A stretch of 64,000 nt of DNA from an uncultured Carboxylicivirga sp. (GCA_947503525.1 CANNEA010000003.1:946325-1010324); one strand, 5' to 3'. Positions 46,834 to 56,598 are shown, counted from the stretch's first letter. Program-made: numbers and translations. Notes: a model not told the origin generated them from the letters alone.

Positions 46834-48649
46834 AATTTTCTATTTTAGGAAAAAATATTTTAAACTCAGTACCTACCTTTACCTCACTTACGACTTCAAT
46901 TTTACCACCATTCTTTTCAATCATTTCTTTGGCCAGGTTAAGCCCAAGTCCTGTACCTTTTTCCTGAGCAGTACCAGCTGTTGCCATAAACTCCCCAACA
47001 TTAAATAACACCTCTAATTTGTCGCTTTTTATACCAATCCCGGTATCCTTGATACTTAACACTTCAAATTTACCATTGGAATACGATGAACAGGTAACAT
47101 TACCATCTGAATTGGTAAACTTAATTCCATTATGCACGAGGTTACGCACAACAAATCGCATCATCTCCATATCGGCAGTGATGATTATGTTAGGATCAAC
47201 ATCATTAACCAGCTTAATTCCTTTATTACTAGCATGAATTGAAAAGCTATCAAGTGCATCAACCACTAAAGATGACAAACGTAAATTTTGTTTACTTACT
47301 TTCATTTGGCCTAATTGTGATTTAGCCCAAACTAAAAGGTCGTCCAGCAATTTATATACATTTTCACTTGCAGATAAGATACGTTCAACGTATTCCTTAA
47401 CCTGCTCTTTTGTATAATGGTCAATATTATTTTTCAGGAGATTAGAAAAGCCTAAAATAGCGTTAAACGGATTTTTTACATCGTGAGCAATAATAGAAAA
47501 CAACTTGTCCTTAGTACTGTTAATCTGTTTTAATTTATCTTCTGTATGTTTAATACTTGTAAAGTCAACACCTACCGACTGGTATTCAAATATATTTCCA
47601 TTCGAATCAACCAGTGCCCTATCCAAACGGTGTAACCATTTTTCTGTTCCATCCTTTAAAACTACCCTGTACTCCACTTCGCTAATTGGTTCTTCAGCAC
47701 TTAAGCTATCAATACAACTCCAAACCTTAGTTCGCTCCTCGACGGGCAATTGATCCAGAAAGTTATGTCCGATTAATTCATCAGCATTTAAGCCAAACAA
47801 CTTACAGTACTGGTGATTAACATAACGAAGAACTCCATATTTGTCAAATCGGCTAATTATTGCTGGTGAATCTTCCACCAGTTTAAAATACCTCTCCTCA
47901 CTTGTCTCCAAGGCCTTAATTATAGACATATAATGGCTTACATCATAGAAGAAGATGCACAAGTGATTTTTACCAAAGGGGAATGTTCTAAAACGAAGAT
48001 ATTTACCAATATCTTCCAAATGTGTTTCAAAGGAGAATTTCCTATGTAACATTAATTTTAAGCGATCATTACTAACTGTTTCCTTAGGTAGTAGTTCTTT
48101 AACTGTCAAACCAACAAGACCTAATCGATCAATTATTCGACCAGCAGAAGGATTAGCTTTTATTATCAGTAAATCTTCCAGTTTTTTTGCATCGCAAAAC
48201 ACCGGCTCCAATATGGCAATTCCAATGGGTGAATTAGAAAATAGCTCTTCTAAAAAGTAATGATCTTTTTCCAATTGATCCGCAATACCTCTTTCATGAG
48301 TGATATCCTCTTTAACCGCCATAAAACCGGATACGCGACCACTGTCTTCAATAACCGGACTAATTGAAGCTTTTTCCCAAATGTATTTACCTCCCTTAGA
48401 TTTATTCCGAAACACACCTTCCCAGGTCTCACCATTGGTAACCGTATGCCATAAGTCTTTATAGAACTCAACATCGTGATAACCTGTATTCAATATCCTA
48501 GGGTTCTTACCCATTACTTCCTGAGAAGTATAGCCATACTTTTTTGTGAATGTTTTATTTACATACTGAATTGTGCCACGATTATCAGTAAAAACGATAA
48601 TTCTAGCCGAAAAGTCCAATGCCTTCTTTAACTCCTTAGAGATACCCAT
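46832..48649 (-). CDS. PAS-domain sensor histidine kinase
   Basis: A 605-residue cytoplasmic kinase with no membrane helix. Three PAS modules: about 10-120 (VNKTFTKKYGYTSQEVMGKNP), 135-245 (a less typical second one) and 253-370 (VEDSPAIISRFDKYGVLRYVN). Then HisKA with phospho-acceptor H389 (SIIAHDVKNPFN) and HATPase_c (NLVHNGIKFTN, DTGIGI, GTGLGLNLAKEMI). No response regulator is adjacent, so it is an orphan kinase lying between two C69 peptidase genes. Its input ligand is unknown. Confidence 0.93.
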   Translation of the reverse strand: MGISKELKKALDFSARIIVFTDNRGTIQYVNKTFTKKYGYTSQEVMGKNPRILNTGYHDVEFYKDLWHTVTNGETWEGVFRNKSKGGKYIWEKASISPVIEDSGRVSGFMAVKEDITHERGIADQLEKDHYFLEELFSNSPIGIAILEPVFCDAKKLEDLLIIKANPSAGRIIDRLGLVGLTVKELLPKETVSNDRLKLMLHRKFSFETHLEDIGKYLRFRTFPFGKNHLCIFFYDVSHYMSIIKALETSEERYFKLVEDSPAIISRFDKYGVLRYVNHQYCKLFGLNADELIGHNFLDQLPVEERTKVWSCIDSLSAEEPISEVEYRVVLKDGTEKWLHRLDRALVDSNGNIFEYQSVGVDFTSIKHTEDKLKQINSTKDKLFSIIAHDVKNPFNAILGFSNLLKNNIDHYTKEQVKEYVERILSASENVYKLLDDLLVWAKSQLGQMKVSKQNLRLSSLVVDALDSFSIHASNKGIKLVNDVDPNIIITADMEMMRFVVRNLVHNGIKFTNSDGNVTCSSYSNGKFEVLSIKDTGIGIKSDKLEVLFNVGEFMATAGTAQEKGTGLGLNLAKEMIEKNGGKIEVVSEVKVGTEFKIFFPKIEN

Positions 48650-48986
48650 TAAATCTAATTCACGATTTGGAAATTCATTGTGTAGCTAGAAATCTCCCAA
48701 GCCCAACTTATTATTGGCGGATGACAAAACAGCAATCCCATAAAAACCACCCCAAATTACTTGTACCTATTCTCATTCAAGCTTATACAACATTAACAAA
48801 AACCTTTTAAAGAAGCAAATATCAACGTGATAAGATTTAATTAAAATATCGCGTCATTGGAATTAACTTTCAATTAATCACGATTCATTTAGCTATATTT
48901 CTAAACCCTAACAAAACTCACATTCTAGTAGTATAGATTTTATATATTTGTTTTCTAGAAGATTTCACATTTAAAAATGATATAAT
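48650..48986. other. Divergent regulatory region, 337 bp
   Basis: Between the histidine kinase start (minus) and the second C69 start (plus). It holds a -7 box TATATTTG at 48943-48950 on the plus strand, 36 nt before the peptidase ATG. No gene remnant or terminator was seen. Confidence 0.55.
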
Positions 48987-50645
48987 ATGAAAAAACTAAC
49001 GGCTCTTGCAGGTGCTTTAGCAATAGCATTTCTAAACATGATGCCAGCTAGTGCTTGTACCAATGTATTGGTAACAAAAAATGCATCAGTTGATGGTTCA
49101 ACCATGATTTCATATGCGGCAGACTCTCATGTTCTATATGGTGAGCTTTATTTTTGGCCTGCTACTACCTACGCAGAAGGTACAATGCTAAAAGTGTATG
49201 AATGGGATACCTCTAAATATTTAGGAGAAATTGACCAAGTAGCCCAAACTTATTCTGTGATTGGTAATATGAATGAACACCAACTAAGCATTGCGGAAAC
49301 AACATTTGGTGGTCGTAAAGAGTTAGGCAATCCCGATGGCTTAATTGATTATGGCAGCTTAATATACATTACTCTACAACGTGCTAAAACAGCCAGAGAA
49401 GCAATTTCAACTATGGCGGATTTAGTAGAAAAATATGGCTACTATAGCTCAGGAGAATCCTTTTCAATTGCTGATGCTGATGAAGTTTGGGTAATGGAAA
49501 TGATTGGAAAAGGCAAAGGCGTTAAAGGCGCCAACTGGGTAGCTGTTAAAATTCCTGATGGATATGTATCTGCACATGCTAACCAAGCGCGTATTACAAC
49601 ATTTCCTTTAAACGATCCTGAAAACTGCTTGTATTCGAAGGATGTCATTGATTTTGCCCGAGAAAAAGGCTATTTCGATGGAAAGAAAAAGGATTTCAGT
49701 TTTGCTGATGCCTTTGCACCATTAGACTTTGGAGCAGTTCGTTTTTGTGATGCTCGTGTATGGAGTGCTTTTAACATTATGAACCCAGCTGAAATGGGAG
49801 ACTATGTTGAATATGCTCAAGGTAACTCTACAGAGCGCATGCCTTTATACATTAAGCCTAGCCGTAAGATTTCACATAGAGATGTGATGAACATTATGCG
49901 TGACCATTACGAAGGTACTCCGTTAGACATGACCAAAGACGCCGGCGCAGGACCTTATGGAAAACCTTACCGTTTCCGTCCATTAACATGGAAAGTAGAT
50001 GATGAAACGTATTTTAATGAGCGTGCCATTGCAACCCAGCAAACCGGATTTTCATTTGTTGCTCAAATGCGCAACTGGCTACCAGCTCACATTGGTGGTA
50101 TTTTATGGTTTGGTGTTGATGATGCAGCGTCAAGTGTGTATATGCCTATGTATGCCGGTATGACAAATGTACCATACTGTCTGGCTGAAGGAAATGGTGA
50201 CTTATTGAACTTCTCATGGGATGCTTCATTTTGGGTTTTCACCTTTGTGAGCAACCAGGCTTATGGAAGATATAACTTCATGATTGAAGACATCAAAAAG
50301 GTACAGACGGAATTGGAAGATAATTTAACGTCATATACAGTAGCAATTGACCAATCAGCTAAAGCACTATATGATCAAAATCCGGATTTGGCACGTCAGT
50401 TTTTAACTGATTTCTCTATGAACCAGGCAGAAATTGTAACTGAAAGATGGCGTCAGCTAGGTCAATTCCTATTGGTAAAGTATAATGATGGTAATCTTCA
50501 TGAGGAAGAGAATGGTGTGTTCTTGCGCAACGAACATGGATATCCAAAGAGCCCATCATTCCCTGGATATTCTGAAGAGTTTTATCGCTCTGTAGTTAAA
50601 GATGCAGGTGACAAACTTAAAATGCGTGAATTGCCAACAAAATAG
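48987..50645 (+). CDS. C69-family dipeptidase with nucleophile at the signal-peptide cleavage site
   Basis: A 552-residue PepD-like Ntn peptidase, paralogous to the 45,207 gene. The signal peptide is 1-23 and ends in the AxA-type site ASA; the next residue is Cys24 (ASACTNVLVTKNASVDGST), the nucleophile, so signal peptidase cleavage would directly expose it. Family blocks: YAADSHVLYGELY, SIAETTFGGRKE, YGYYSSGESFSIAD, HANQARITTF and GGILWFGVDDAASSVYMPMY. The rest is unbroken. Promoter box TATATTTG lies 36 nt upstream; terminator directly after. Confidence 0.92.
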   Translation: MKKLTALAGALAIAFLNMMPASACTNVLVTKNASVDGSTMISYAADSHVLYGELYFWPATTYAEGTMLKVYEWDTSKYLGEIDQVAQTYSVIGNMNEHQLSIAETTFGGRKELGNPDGLIDYGSLIYITLQRAKTAREAISTMADLVEKYGYYSSGESFSIADADEVWVMEMIGKGKGVKGANWVAVKIPDGYVSAHANQARITTFPLNDPENCLYSKDVIDFAREKGYFDGKKKDFSFADAFAPLDFGAVRFCDARVWSAFNIMNPAEMGDYVEYAQGNSTERMPLYIKPSRKISHRDVMNIMRDHYEGTPLDMTKDAGAGPYGKPYRFRPLTWKVDDETYFNERAIATQQTGFSFVAQMRNWLPAHIGGILWFGVDDAASSVYMPMYAGMTNVPYCLAEGNGDLLNFSWDASFWVFTFVSNQAYGRYNFMIEDIKKVQTELEDNLTSYTVAIDQSAKALYDQNPDLARQFLTDFSMNQAEIVTERWRQLGQFLLVKYNDGNLHEEENGVFLRNEHGYPKSPSFPGYSEEFYRSVVKDAGDKLKMRELPTK

Positions 50646-50671
50646 TTTTTTGTACAATATCACATAAATAG

Positions 50672-50697
50672 AAGCCTCGCATCAGCGGGGCTTTTTT
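50672..50697. terminator. Rho-independent terminator
   Basis: AAGCCTCGC / GCGGGGCTT hairpin (one wobble) with a 4-nt loop and TTTTTT, between convergent C69 and TlpA-like genes. Confidence 0.85.
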
Positions 50698-50701
50698 ATA
50701 T

Positions 50702-51214
50702 CTAATTCAAATATTGATTAATGGTTTGATTGGCGGCCGCAGTTTCATTAATAACCGGTCGAGAACCCTTATACCTGATTTTTCCAGCCTTGTCAATAAT
50801 CACCAAGCGATCAAATGTAGTTTGATAACTATTGGCGACTTCAGATGCATTCATCAATACAGGAAAAGTAACACCGGTAAAATCTTTAAAATATTGTATA
50901 ATGTTAGCATTGCCGTCTGCAACATCCAAAGCCAGAACAATGACATCTTTATTATTCTCAAATGGTTTTACCAAATCCGATTCAATGTCGGGCATGGCAG
51001 CTAAACACGACAAACAATTAGTGCTTAGGAAAAAATATAGAACAACAACCTTCCCTTTCATATCTGAAAGTTGATAACTTTCTCCGCTTAAGGTGACCAA
51101 TTTAAAATCCGGTGCCTTTAATCGATCTTCCTCAATTAATTCTTCACCAGATTCAGAACACCCAAAAATAAAGATGAAACTTAAGCTGAATATCCATAAT
51201 ACCTTTCTCATCAC
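50702..51214 (-). CDS. TlpA/redoxin-like lipoprotein
   Basis: A 170-residue thioredoxin-fold lipoprotein. Signal with lipobox IFGC (Cys19). The domain opens APDFKLVTLSGESYQLSDMKGKVVVLYFF; the active site is C67-L-S-C70 in STNCLSC, so the usual Trp before the first Cys is replaced by Asn. Later FDRLVIIDKAGKIRYKG is the standard beta strand with the lid. It probably reduces or isomerises periplasmic disulfides; substrates unknown. It follows the response regulator after 62 bp on the same strand. ATG pair at the start; either Met1 or Met2 is possible. Confidence 0.86.
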   Translation of the reverse strand: MMRKVLWIFSLSFIFIFGCSESGEELIEEDRLKAPDFKLVTLSGESYQLSDMKGKVVVLYFFLSTNCLSCLAAMPDIESDLVKPFENNKDVIVLALDVADGNANIIQYFKDFTGVTFPVLMNASEVANSYQTTFDRLVIIDKAGKIRYKGSRPVINETAAANQTINQYLN

Positions 51215-51275
51215 AACCTATATTAATCTTTCTTGTTTATAAGTCGTATCAGGATCTAAATGCTTACGAATAAAA

Positions 51276-51998
51276 CTAACTATTTACAAGGCGTTTATTC
51301 ACTACTTCCTTATACGACTTCCCAATTGGTATATACTTAGTAACATGATCGAGCTTAAGTTGGTTGCCATAAAACGCAGAAATTTTCTCCACATTAACAA
51401 TATACGATTTGTGAACCCGCATGAATCCATGATTTTCTAGTTCCTGCTCCAACTTACGTAAGGATTCCAAAGAAACTATTTTTTCATTTTCACAATAGAA
51501 AGTAACGTATTCACGTAAGCCTTCAATAAAGAGGATATCTTTAAATTTAAGTCGATAAATTTTATGATCGGCCTTCACCATCATATAATCTTTCACATCA
51601 ACTTGTGCAGCAGTAGCAGGCGCAGGAGTCTCATTCCGATGATTCATACGGTCTCCAACCTTATTAATGGTATGCATAAAACGTTCCAAGGGAAAAGGCT
51701 TAACCAGGTAATCAAGCACATCTAAGGCATATCCCTCAATGGCATATTCACTATACGCTGTAGTAAATACAACCAAAGGTTTCTTTGTTAAACTCTTCAG
51801 AAAATCAATACCCGTAATATCCGGCATTTGAATATCCAGAAACATGAGGTCGACTTTATTCTCTTGCAGAAGTGGTAAGGCCTCAAGGGGCGATTTAAAA
51901 CTCCCAACTAACTCCAGATGAGCAAATTTACTTATGTAATCTTTAAGTAATTCCCGAGCCGGAAACTCATCATCCAAAATTATACATCTTACCTTCAT
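51276..51998 (-). CDS. LytTR-family response regulator
   Basis: A 240-residue regulator: receiver domain with phospho-acceptor D55 (LMFLDIQMPD) and the conserved Lys in VLDYLVKPF, then a LytTR DNA-binding domain (about 135-238; VKADHKIYRLKFKDILFIEGLREYVTFY and RVHKSYIVNVEKISAFY). Cytoplasmic. It starts 7 bp after the kinase stop, so the two form one operon. Targets unknown. Confidence 0.94.
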   Translation of the reverse strand: MKVRCIILDDEFPARELLKDYISKFAHLELVGSFKSPLEALPLLQENKVDLMFLDIQMPDITGIDFLKSLTKKPLVVFTTAYSEYAIEGYALDVLDYLVKPFPLERFMHTINKVGDRMNHRNETPAPATAAQVDVKDYMMVKADHKIYRLKFKDILFIEGLREYVTFYCENEKIVSLESLRKLEQELENHGFMRVHKSYIVNVEKISAFYGNQLKLDHVTKYIPIGKSYKEVVNKRLVNS

Positions 51999-52005
51999 AG
52001 CTCTC

Positions 52006-53127
52006 TTACTTTAAAAATATCTTTAATTGTATACAGTATTCTTTTTCCTCCCGAAATATGCCAATTACATGTTTGTTCGGATATAGATAGTTTAATCGTC
52101 GTTTCACGTTATCAATACCTATCCCACTATCTTTTGAAGTTACCTGCCGCTTTTTGGGGCGGCTATTTCTAATCTCAAACTCCAATGAATCTTCATGAGA
52201 GGTCAAGGTCATTTTAATCCAACCATTTTCTGTATCCTCAATTTTACTATGTTTAAAACTGTTTTCAACAAAAGGAATAAGGAGCATCGGCTCAATCATT
52301 ATCATACGATCAGCACGATCAATATCAACGTGTAAATTTGGAATGCCTTCAATTTTAATTCGCTGAAATTCAATAAAATTTTTGATATATTCTATTTCCT
52401 TACCTAACTCCACCTTTACATCTTCCGATTCGTATAAAACGTAGCGTAACATGGCCGATAACTTTAGCACCATCTCAGGCGTTTTAACCGAATGCAATAT
52501 GGACAATGAATAAATGTTGTTGAGAGCATTAAACAAAAAATGAGGATTCATTTGAGATTTCAGAAACTTCATTTCGTTAATCAGATTCTGATTAACTAAG
52601 GCCAGTTCGCGTTGTTGTCTGCTTCTGGAATCAATATAAATGCCAAATAATGTACTAATAAACAACATGATAATTGAGGTCATAACACCCATTCGTGCAT
52701 GCATTCCTCTCAAAATCCCTCTTGGCCTTGGTTTTCCTGAAGGATGAAACGATATCGTTTCTTCCTTCTTATACCTAAGAGTTGTATGATCATCAATTTG
52801 CTCGTTAAACTCTTTAGATCGAAGTATTTTCGAATATTTTTCGCTGATTTGTTTTCCAATAAAACTATATACTGAAACAGAAAAGACAAGTAGAAAGGCA
52901 ACTCCTAAAAGATATTTCCAATAAGATCCTTTGCTCAAATAGCGCGACATCAAGAGGTAGGCATTCGTATAAAATATTGAAGCACTAAGTACCAGAGAAC
53001 TTAAAGCAAGTATCAGAGCGTCTTTGGCTTCCATAAAAACCGACGGCAAATAATACAACAGTAATCCATAACCCAACCAGAAAATGACGTGGACAACAAG
53101 TCCCATTGTTTTACCTCTTTTTACCAT
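52006..53127 (-). CDS. LytS-like sensor histidine kinase
   Basis: A 373-residue membrane kinase. Four hydrophobic segments in the first ~180 residues (LVVHVIFWLGYGLLLYYLP, ALSSLVLSASIFYTN, LLGVAFLLVFSVSVYSFIG, MTSIIMLFISTLFGIYI) are followed by the His_kinase block MKFLKSQMNPHFLFNALNNIYSL with the phospho-His and a C-terminal HATPase (ENSFKHSKI and DSGIGIDNVKRRL). ATG 53127 was chosen; an ATG at 53106 with the AGAGG-type site before it is a real alternative, since a -33/-7 pattern (53160 and 53139-53132) would put transcription near 53127. Partner of the LytTR regulator. Confidence 0.9.
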   Translation of the reverse strand: MVKRGKTMGLVVHVIFWLGYGLLLYYLPSVFMEAKDALILALSSLVLSASIFYTNAYLLMSRYLSKGSYWKYLLGVAFLLVFSVSVYSFIGKQISEKYSKILRSKEFNEQIDDHTTLRYKKEETISFHPSGKPRPRGILRGMHARMGVMTSIIMLFISTLFGIYIDSRSRQQRELALVNQNLINEMKFLKSQMNPHFLFNALNNIYSLSILHSVKTPEMVLKLSAMLRYVLYESEDVKVELGKEIEYIKNFIEFQRIKIEGIPNLHVDIDRADRMIMIEPMLLIPFVENSFKHSKIEDTENGWIKMTLTSHEDSLEFEIRNSRPKKRQVTSKDSGIGIDNVKRRLNYLYPNKHVIGIFREEKEYCIQLKIFLK

Positions 53128-53131
53128 AATA

Positions 53132-53160
53132 CAAAAATACAGTTTTAGAGCAGCAGACAA
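53132..53160 (-). promoter_or_regulatory. Probable promoter of the LytS/LytTR operon
   Basis: CAAG/TTG-type -33 (53160-53158) and TATTTTTG (53139-53132) on the minus strand, 18 nt apart, directly ahead of the kinase start. Confidence 0.45.
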
Positions 53161-53451
53161 GTTACTTTCAATAAACTCACCATATTTATCAACAAACGCT
53201 CAATAATGTGTTTCGTGGATGTGGAGTCTGATTAAATATATTTATACACGAAGCTGATTGAATAGATTTCTAATTGCCAATACAAAGAACAATTTTTACA
53301 GAAACAAATAACAAGAACATGGAAACAAAACGCCCTCCACCCTCAAGTAATTCTCTCCTAAAAAACTCTAATTCAACATGGAAAGATTCCAATAAAAAAA
53401 TCCGCCACAATAAAAATTGTAACGGATTCGCTATTTTAGTCTACCTTGATG
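53161..53451. other. Non-coding gap upstream of the LytS operon
   Basis: Between the LytS promoter and dnaN. It holds the dnaN terminator at 53393-53428. A plus-strand 62-codon frame (53274-53462) looks spurious: it is Asn/Lys/Ser-rich, without a ribosome-binding site, and overlaps the terminator. Confidence 0.55.
53393..53428 (-). terminator. dnaN terminator
   Basis: AATCCG / CGGATT and ACAAT / ATTGT pair as a bulged stem; on the minus strand it is followed by TTTTTTTATT. 24 bp after the dnaN stop. Confidence 0.75.
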
Positions 53452-54579
53452 CTAAACGTTAATCATCATCGGCATTAATAACATCAATTCTTCTTCATTT
53501 TCACCATTCTCAAATGGTAAAAGTATTCCAGCTCTCGAAGGATCAGACAACTCTAATATCACATCCGAAGAGTTAATATTATCCAATATATCAGCTAAGA
53601 ATCCTGATTTAAATCCGATCTCCATTTCATCACCTTCGTACTGGCAACTCAAGCGTTCGTGCGCTGAAATACTAAAATCGATATCCTGAGCAGAAACCGT
53701 TAATTCGTTATTTGACATTTTAAGCTTCACCAGATTACTGGCCTGATTTGAGAAAATAGACACACGACCAAGTGTATTATGAAATTCGCTTCTGTCGATA
53801 ATAACCTTATATGGATTATCCTGAGGAATAACAGCGTTATAACTAGGATAATTACCTTCAACCAAACGACAAACTAATTTATAATTAGGCAAGGTGAAGA
53901 AGGCGTTTTTATCATCAAATTCAATAACTACATCTCCCGTTTCCTTAGGTAATACATTCTTTAATAAACCAGCAGGTTTTTTAGGTAGTATAAATGATGC
54001 CTCAAATTCAGTTTTAGCATCCAAACGGCGATAGCGAACCAATTTGTGAGAATCAGAAGCTACAAAAGTCATATTATCAGAAGATAATTCAACTAAAATA
54101 CCATTCATCACCGGACGTAATTCATCATCAGCAGTTGCAAATAATGTTTTATTTATACCTACCTGTAATAAATCAACAGATACCTGAAGGTTAGAACTCT
54201 TATCAGCATCTAACTGAGGAAGTTCCGGAAAGTCCTCACCATTCTGGCCAACTACACTAAACTTACCTTTTTCAGTAACAATATCAACCCCAAAGCTTTC
54301 CATATTGATATCAAAGTTCAATGGTTGCTCAGGGAATTTCTTTAAAGTTTCCAGTAGTATGCGGGATGGTAAAGCAATTATACCTTCTCCATCAGAATTT
54401 TCTAACTCTAAGGAAGTAACCATAGTCACCTCTAAATCAGAAGCAGTAAGCACTAACTTATTGTCTTTTAGATCAAACAGGAAGTTATCTAAGATAGGTA
54501 AAGTACTTTTATTGCTGATTACTCGACTTATTGCCTGCAAGTGCGATAGCAATTCTGTACTGGAAACTACAAATTTCAT
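53452..54579 (-). CDS. dnaN: DNA polymerase III beta sliding clamp
   Basis: A 375-residue clamp; its three similar domains encircle DNA and tether polymerase III. Signs: MKFVVSSTELLSHLQAISRVISNK at the start, PILDNFLFDL, the middle-domain FATADDELRPVMNGILVEL, VASDSHKLVRYRR, and the C-terminal end LLMPMMINV, close to the canonical M-P-M-R/x-L clamp tail. It is not next to dnaA or recF here. A -7 box TATATTTG lies at 54698-54691 on the minus strand, 111 nt upstream. Confidence 0.97.
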   Translation of the reverse strand: MKFVVSSTELLSHLQAISRVISNKSTLPILDNFLFDLKDNKLVLTASDLEVTMVTSLELENSDGEGIIALPSRILLETLKKFPEQPLNFDINMESFGVDIVTEKGKFSVVGQNGEDFPELPQLDADKSSNLQVSVDLLQVGINKTLFATADDELRPVMNGILVELSSDNMTFVASDSHKLVRYRRLDAKTEFEASFILPKKPAGLLKNVLPKETGDVVIEFDDKNAFFTLPNYKLVCRLVEGNYPSYNAVIPQDNPYKVIIDRSEFHNTLGRVSIFSNQASNLVKLKMSNNELTVSAQDIDFSISAHERLSCQYEGDEMEIGFKSGFLADILDNINSSDVILELSDPSRAGILLPFENGENEEELMLLMPMMINV

Positions 54580-54889
54580 ATGGCCTATTAGTTTTTATTT
54601 GTCATATGGAACTCGCCAATTAATTCAATTAAACGATAGTATAGAATTAAAAATGGCTCGTTTCATGTATATAAGTATTTAAGTTTTTATCAAATATATC
54701 AAAAAAACAGATAATTAGATAGTATATCAGGTTCTTTTCCTTTATTCTGTTTCTAAGCCGAAATATAACAAAAAGCAAGACTGTAAACAGCCCTGCTCCT
54801 ATCATTTTTTTAAGAAGTTTTTAACAGTACTAAATAATATGTGTAAAACAGAATTCTTTTCTAACCCTGTCGTCTTAATTTCAGACTAT
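54580..54889. other. Intergenic region between dnaN and gldG, 310 bp
   Basis: It holds the dnaN -7 box (54691-54698 minus) and the gldG terminator (54768-54797). A plus-strand open frame at 54305-54682 is only antisense to dnaN. Confidence 0.6.
54768..54797 (-). terminator. Terminator of the surE-lpxB-gldFG operon
   Basis: AGCAGGGCTG pairs with CAGTCTTGCT (10 bp, two wobbles, loop TTTA) on the minus strand, followed by TTTTTGTT, 93 bp after the gldG stop. Confidence 0.75.
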
Positions 54890-56575
54890 TTAATTACCAA
54901 ACCGCTTTCTGCGCATCCAAATAAATACTAAACTGGCAAATACAACCAACATTACAGGTAAACCCACATTAATCCATTTCCAGAATCCAGTTCCCTGGGA
55001 TAATTTAGCACGATCGAGTAGCCTTAAAGTTAAATGACGTCCACGAAGTTGCATCCATCCATCATCATCGCATAAGTAATTCACTGCATTCACAATAAAA
55101 TCTTTATTTCCGTATACTTGCTGCGATCCTTCATCATACCCCAATGGAGTAATGCGCGGATTACTGCTTTTAAAACGAACATCGTTACGAATTATATCTC
55201 CATCGGCCACAACCATCATACGAGTTGGCACACTTGAATCTTTAATCTTCACATTAGATGCTAATTCTCTTGGTACAGCTCTGTTTTGAAACACTGAAGG
55301 AAAAATACCTTCCTGAATAATAGCTATTGGCTTAAAGGATTGACCAAAAGCCTCCTTTTGAGGCTGCTTATTAACATCGGCCATACTAACAAAAACAGGC
55401 GTACTATTAACCTTTGTGTATTGAGATGTTTGCAACAAAACCGTTCTTTCCAAAGCCAAATCACTTCCTATGGTGTCGATAGTACCTGTAAAGTCACCGC
55501 GAACCAAATTAATATTTCGACTTATAGGATGCGATGGTGAAGCTGCCAATAATGGACTGTAAAGCCACGGAACGGGAACCAACTGAGGTTTACCATTTGG
55601 TCGAGCATTCATTAGTATTCTCCCAGCCTGAATATCTTCCACCAATACCGGATTAACTCTTATGCCATAACGAAACAGCTGATCATCCAGATTGACATCA
55701 TTATATAAACCAATGGTTTGCGGCTGAATCCGAAGACTATCCAAGGTAATATTTACGGCATCAATCAAATAAAGAATTCGTCCACCGTTCATTAAGTACT
55801 GATCAAGTACAAACTTATCTTTCTCAGCAAATGCCTTGGATGGCTTGGCAATGATAATCGCTTTATATGGCGATAAAATATCAACATCTACACCAATCTG
55901 CCCCCGATCTACCTGATAATATTTTGATAAAGCATCAGTAGCTTCTATAACATCCAATTCCTCCAGTTCTCCATGCCCTTCAAGAAAAGCAACCTTAGGC
56001 TTATCTTTAGTGATTAAACGTCTGAAGGCATCAGTAAATTTATACTCCAAACTCTCCACGGAAATATTTAGATTTTCGGCTCCTCCATAACCCGGAATGT
56101 TTTCCAAGAGTTTAACCCCAATGACACGTTCTTCGAAATATACTGTCGCATATGGAAAGACGTAGGACTGTATCTTTCGACCATCTTCAGCATTTTCAAA
56201 CACAGTTTGTGGTTCAAAACCATATTTCTCGAACTCTGCCATTAGCGCTTTCTTCTCCTCTGTTGTTCCATCATTAGGATCTACAAATTCGAATTGAAAC
56301 TGTCGCCCGGCCACACTTTTGAACTCCTCCATCATCTCGCGAGAGGCACGGGACAGACTCTGAAAACCTACATTTAATTCTCCATGCAGATATATTTTTA
56401 CGTATACATCTGATGATAAATCTTCCAGAAAATTAGTCGATGTGGAAGTTAATGTATGGCGCTTCTCTGAAGTTAAATCGATACGAAAAAACCACTTTGA
56501 TGCCAACCAGTTAACAATTAACAAACCGGCAATAACCAAAAGTAAATTTCTTATGCTTAAATATCTATCTTTCAT
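54890..56575 (-). CDS. gldG: Gliding motility ABC transporter auxiliary protein GldG
   Basis: A 561-residue membrane protein. N-terminal anchor (NLLLVIAGLLIVNWLASKWF, residues 10-29), a large extracytoplasmic ABC-transporter auxiliary domain (VKIYLHGELNVGFQSLSRASREMM; KPKVAFLEGHGELEE near residue 195; ARILMNARPNGKPQLVPVPW), and a C-terminal helix followed by a basic RRKR-like tail (WKWINVGLPVMLVVFASLVFIWM). GldG works with GldF and the ATPase GldA in gliding motility and adhesin-linked secretion in Bacteroidota. It starts 23 bp after gldF. Confidence 0.94.
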   Translation of the reverse strand: MKDRYLSIRNLLLVIAGLLIVNWLASKWFFRIDLTSEKRHTLTSTSTNFLEDLSSDVYVKIYLHGELNVGFQSLSRASREMMEEFKSVAGRQFQFEFVDPNDGTTEEKKALMAEFEKYGFEPQTVFENAEDGRKIQSYVFPYATVYFEERVIGVKLLENIPGYGGAENLNISVESLEYKFTDAFRRLITKDKPKVAFLEGHGELEELDVIEATDALSKYYQVDRGQIGVDVDILSPYKAIIIAKPSKAFAEKDKFVLDQYLMNGGRILYLIDAVNITLDSLRIQPQTIGLYNDVNLDDQLFRYGIRVNPVLVEDIQAGRILMNARPNGKPQLVPVPWLYSPLLAASPSHPISRNINLVRGDFTGTIDTIGSDLALERTVLLQTSQYTKVNSTPVFVSMADVNKQPQKEAFGQSFKPIAIIQEGIFPSVFQNRAVPRELASNVKIKDSSVPTRMMVVADGDIIRNDVRFKSSNPRITPLGYDEGSQQVYGNKDFIVNAVNYLCDDDGWMQLRGRHLTLRLLDRAKLSQGTGFWKWINVGLPVMLVVFASLVFIWMRRKRFGN

Positions 56576-56598
56576 TGTTCTAATCGCTTTGGCCGGGA

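Noticed and set aside
53274..53462. A 62-residue plus-strand ORF
   Set aside because: Low-complexity Asn/Lys/Ser-rich sequence, no ribosome-binding site, and it overlaps the dnaN terminator and dnaN stop.
54305..54682. A 125-residue plus-strand ORF
   Set aside because: Antisense to dnaN, whose protein is fully conserved; the ORF is a shadow frame.
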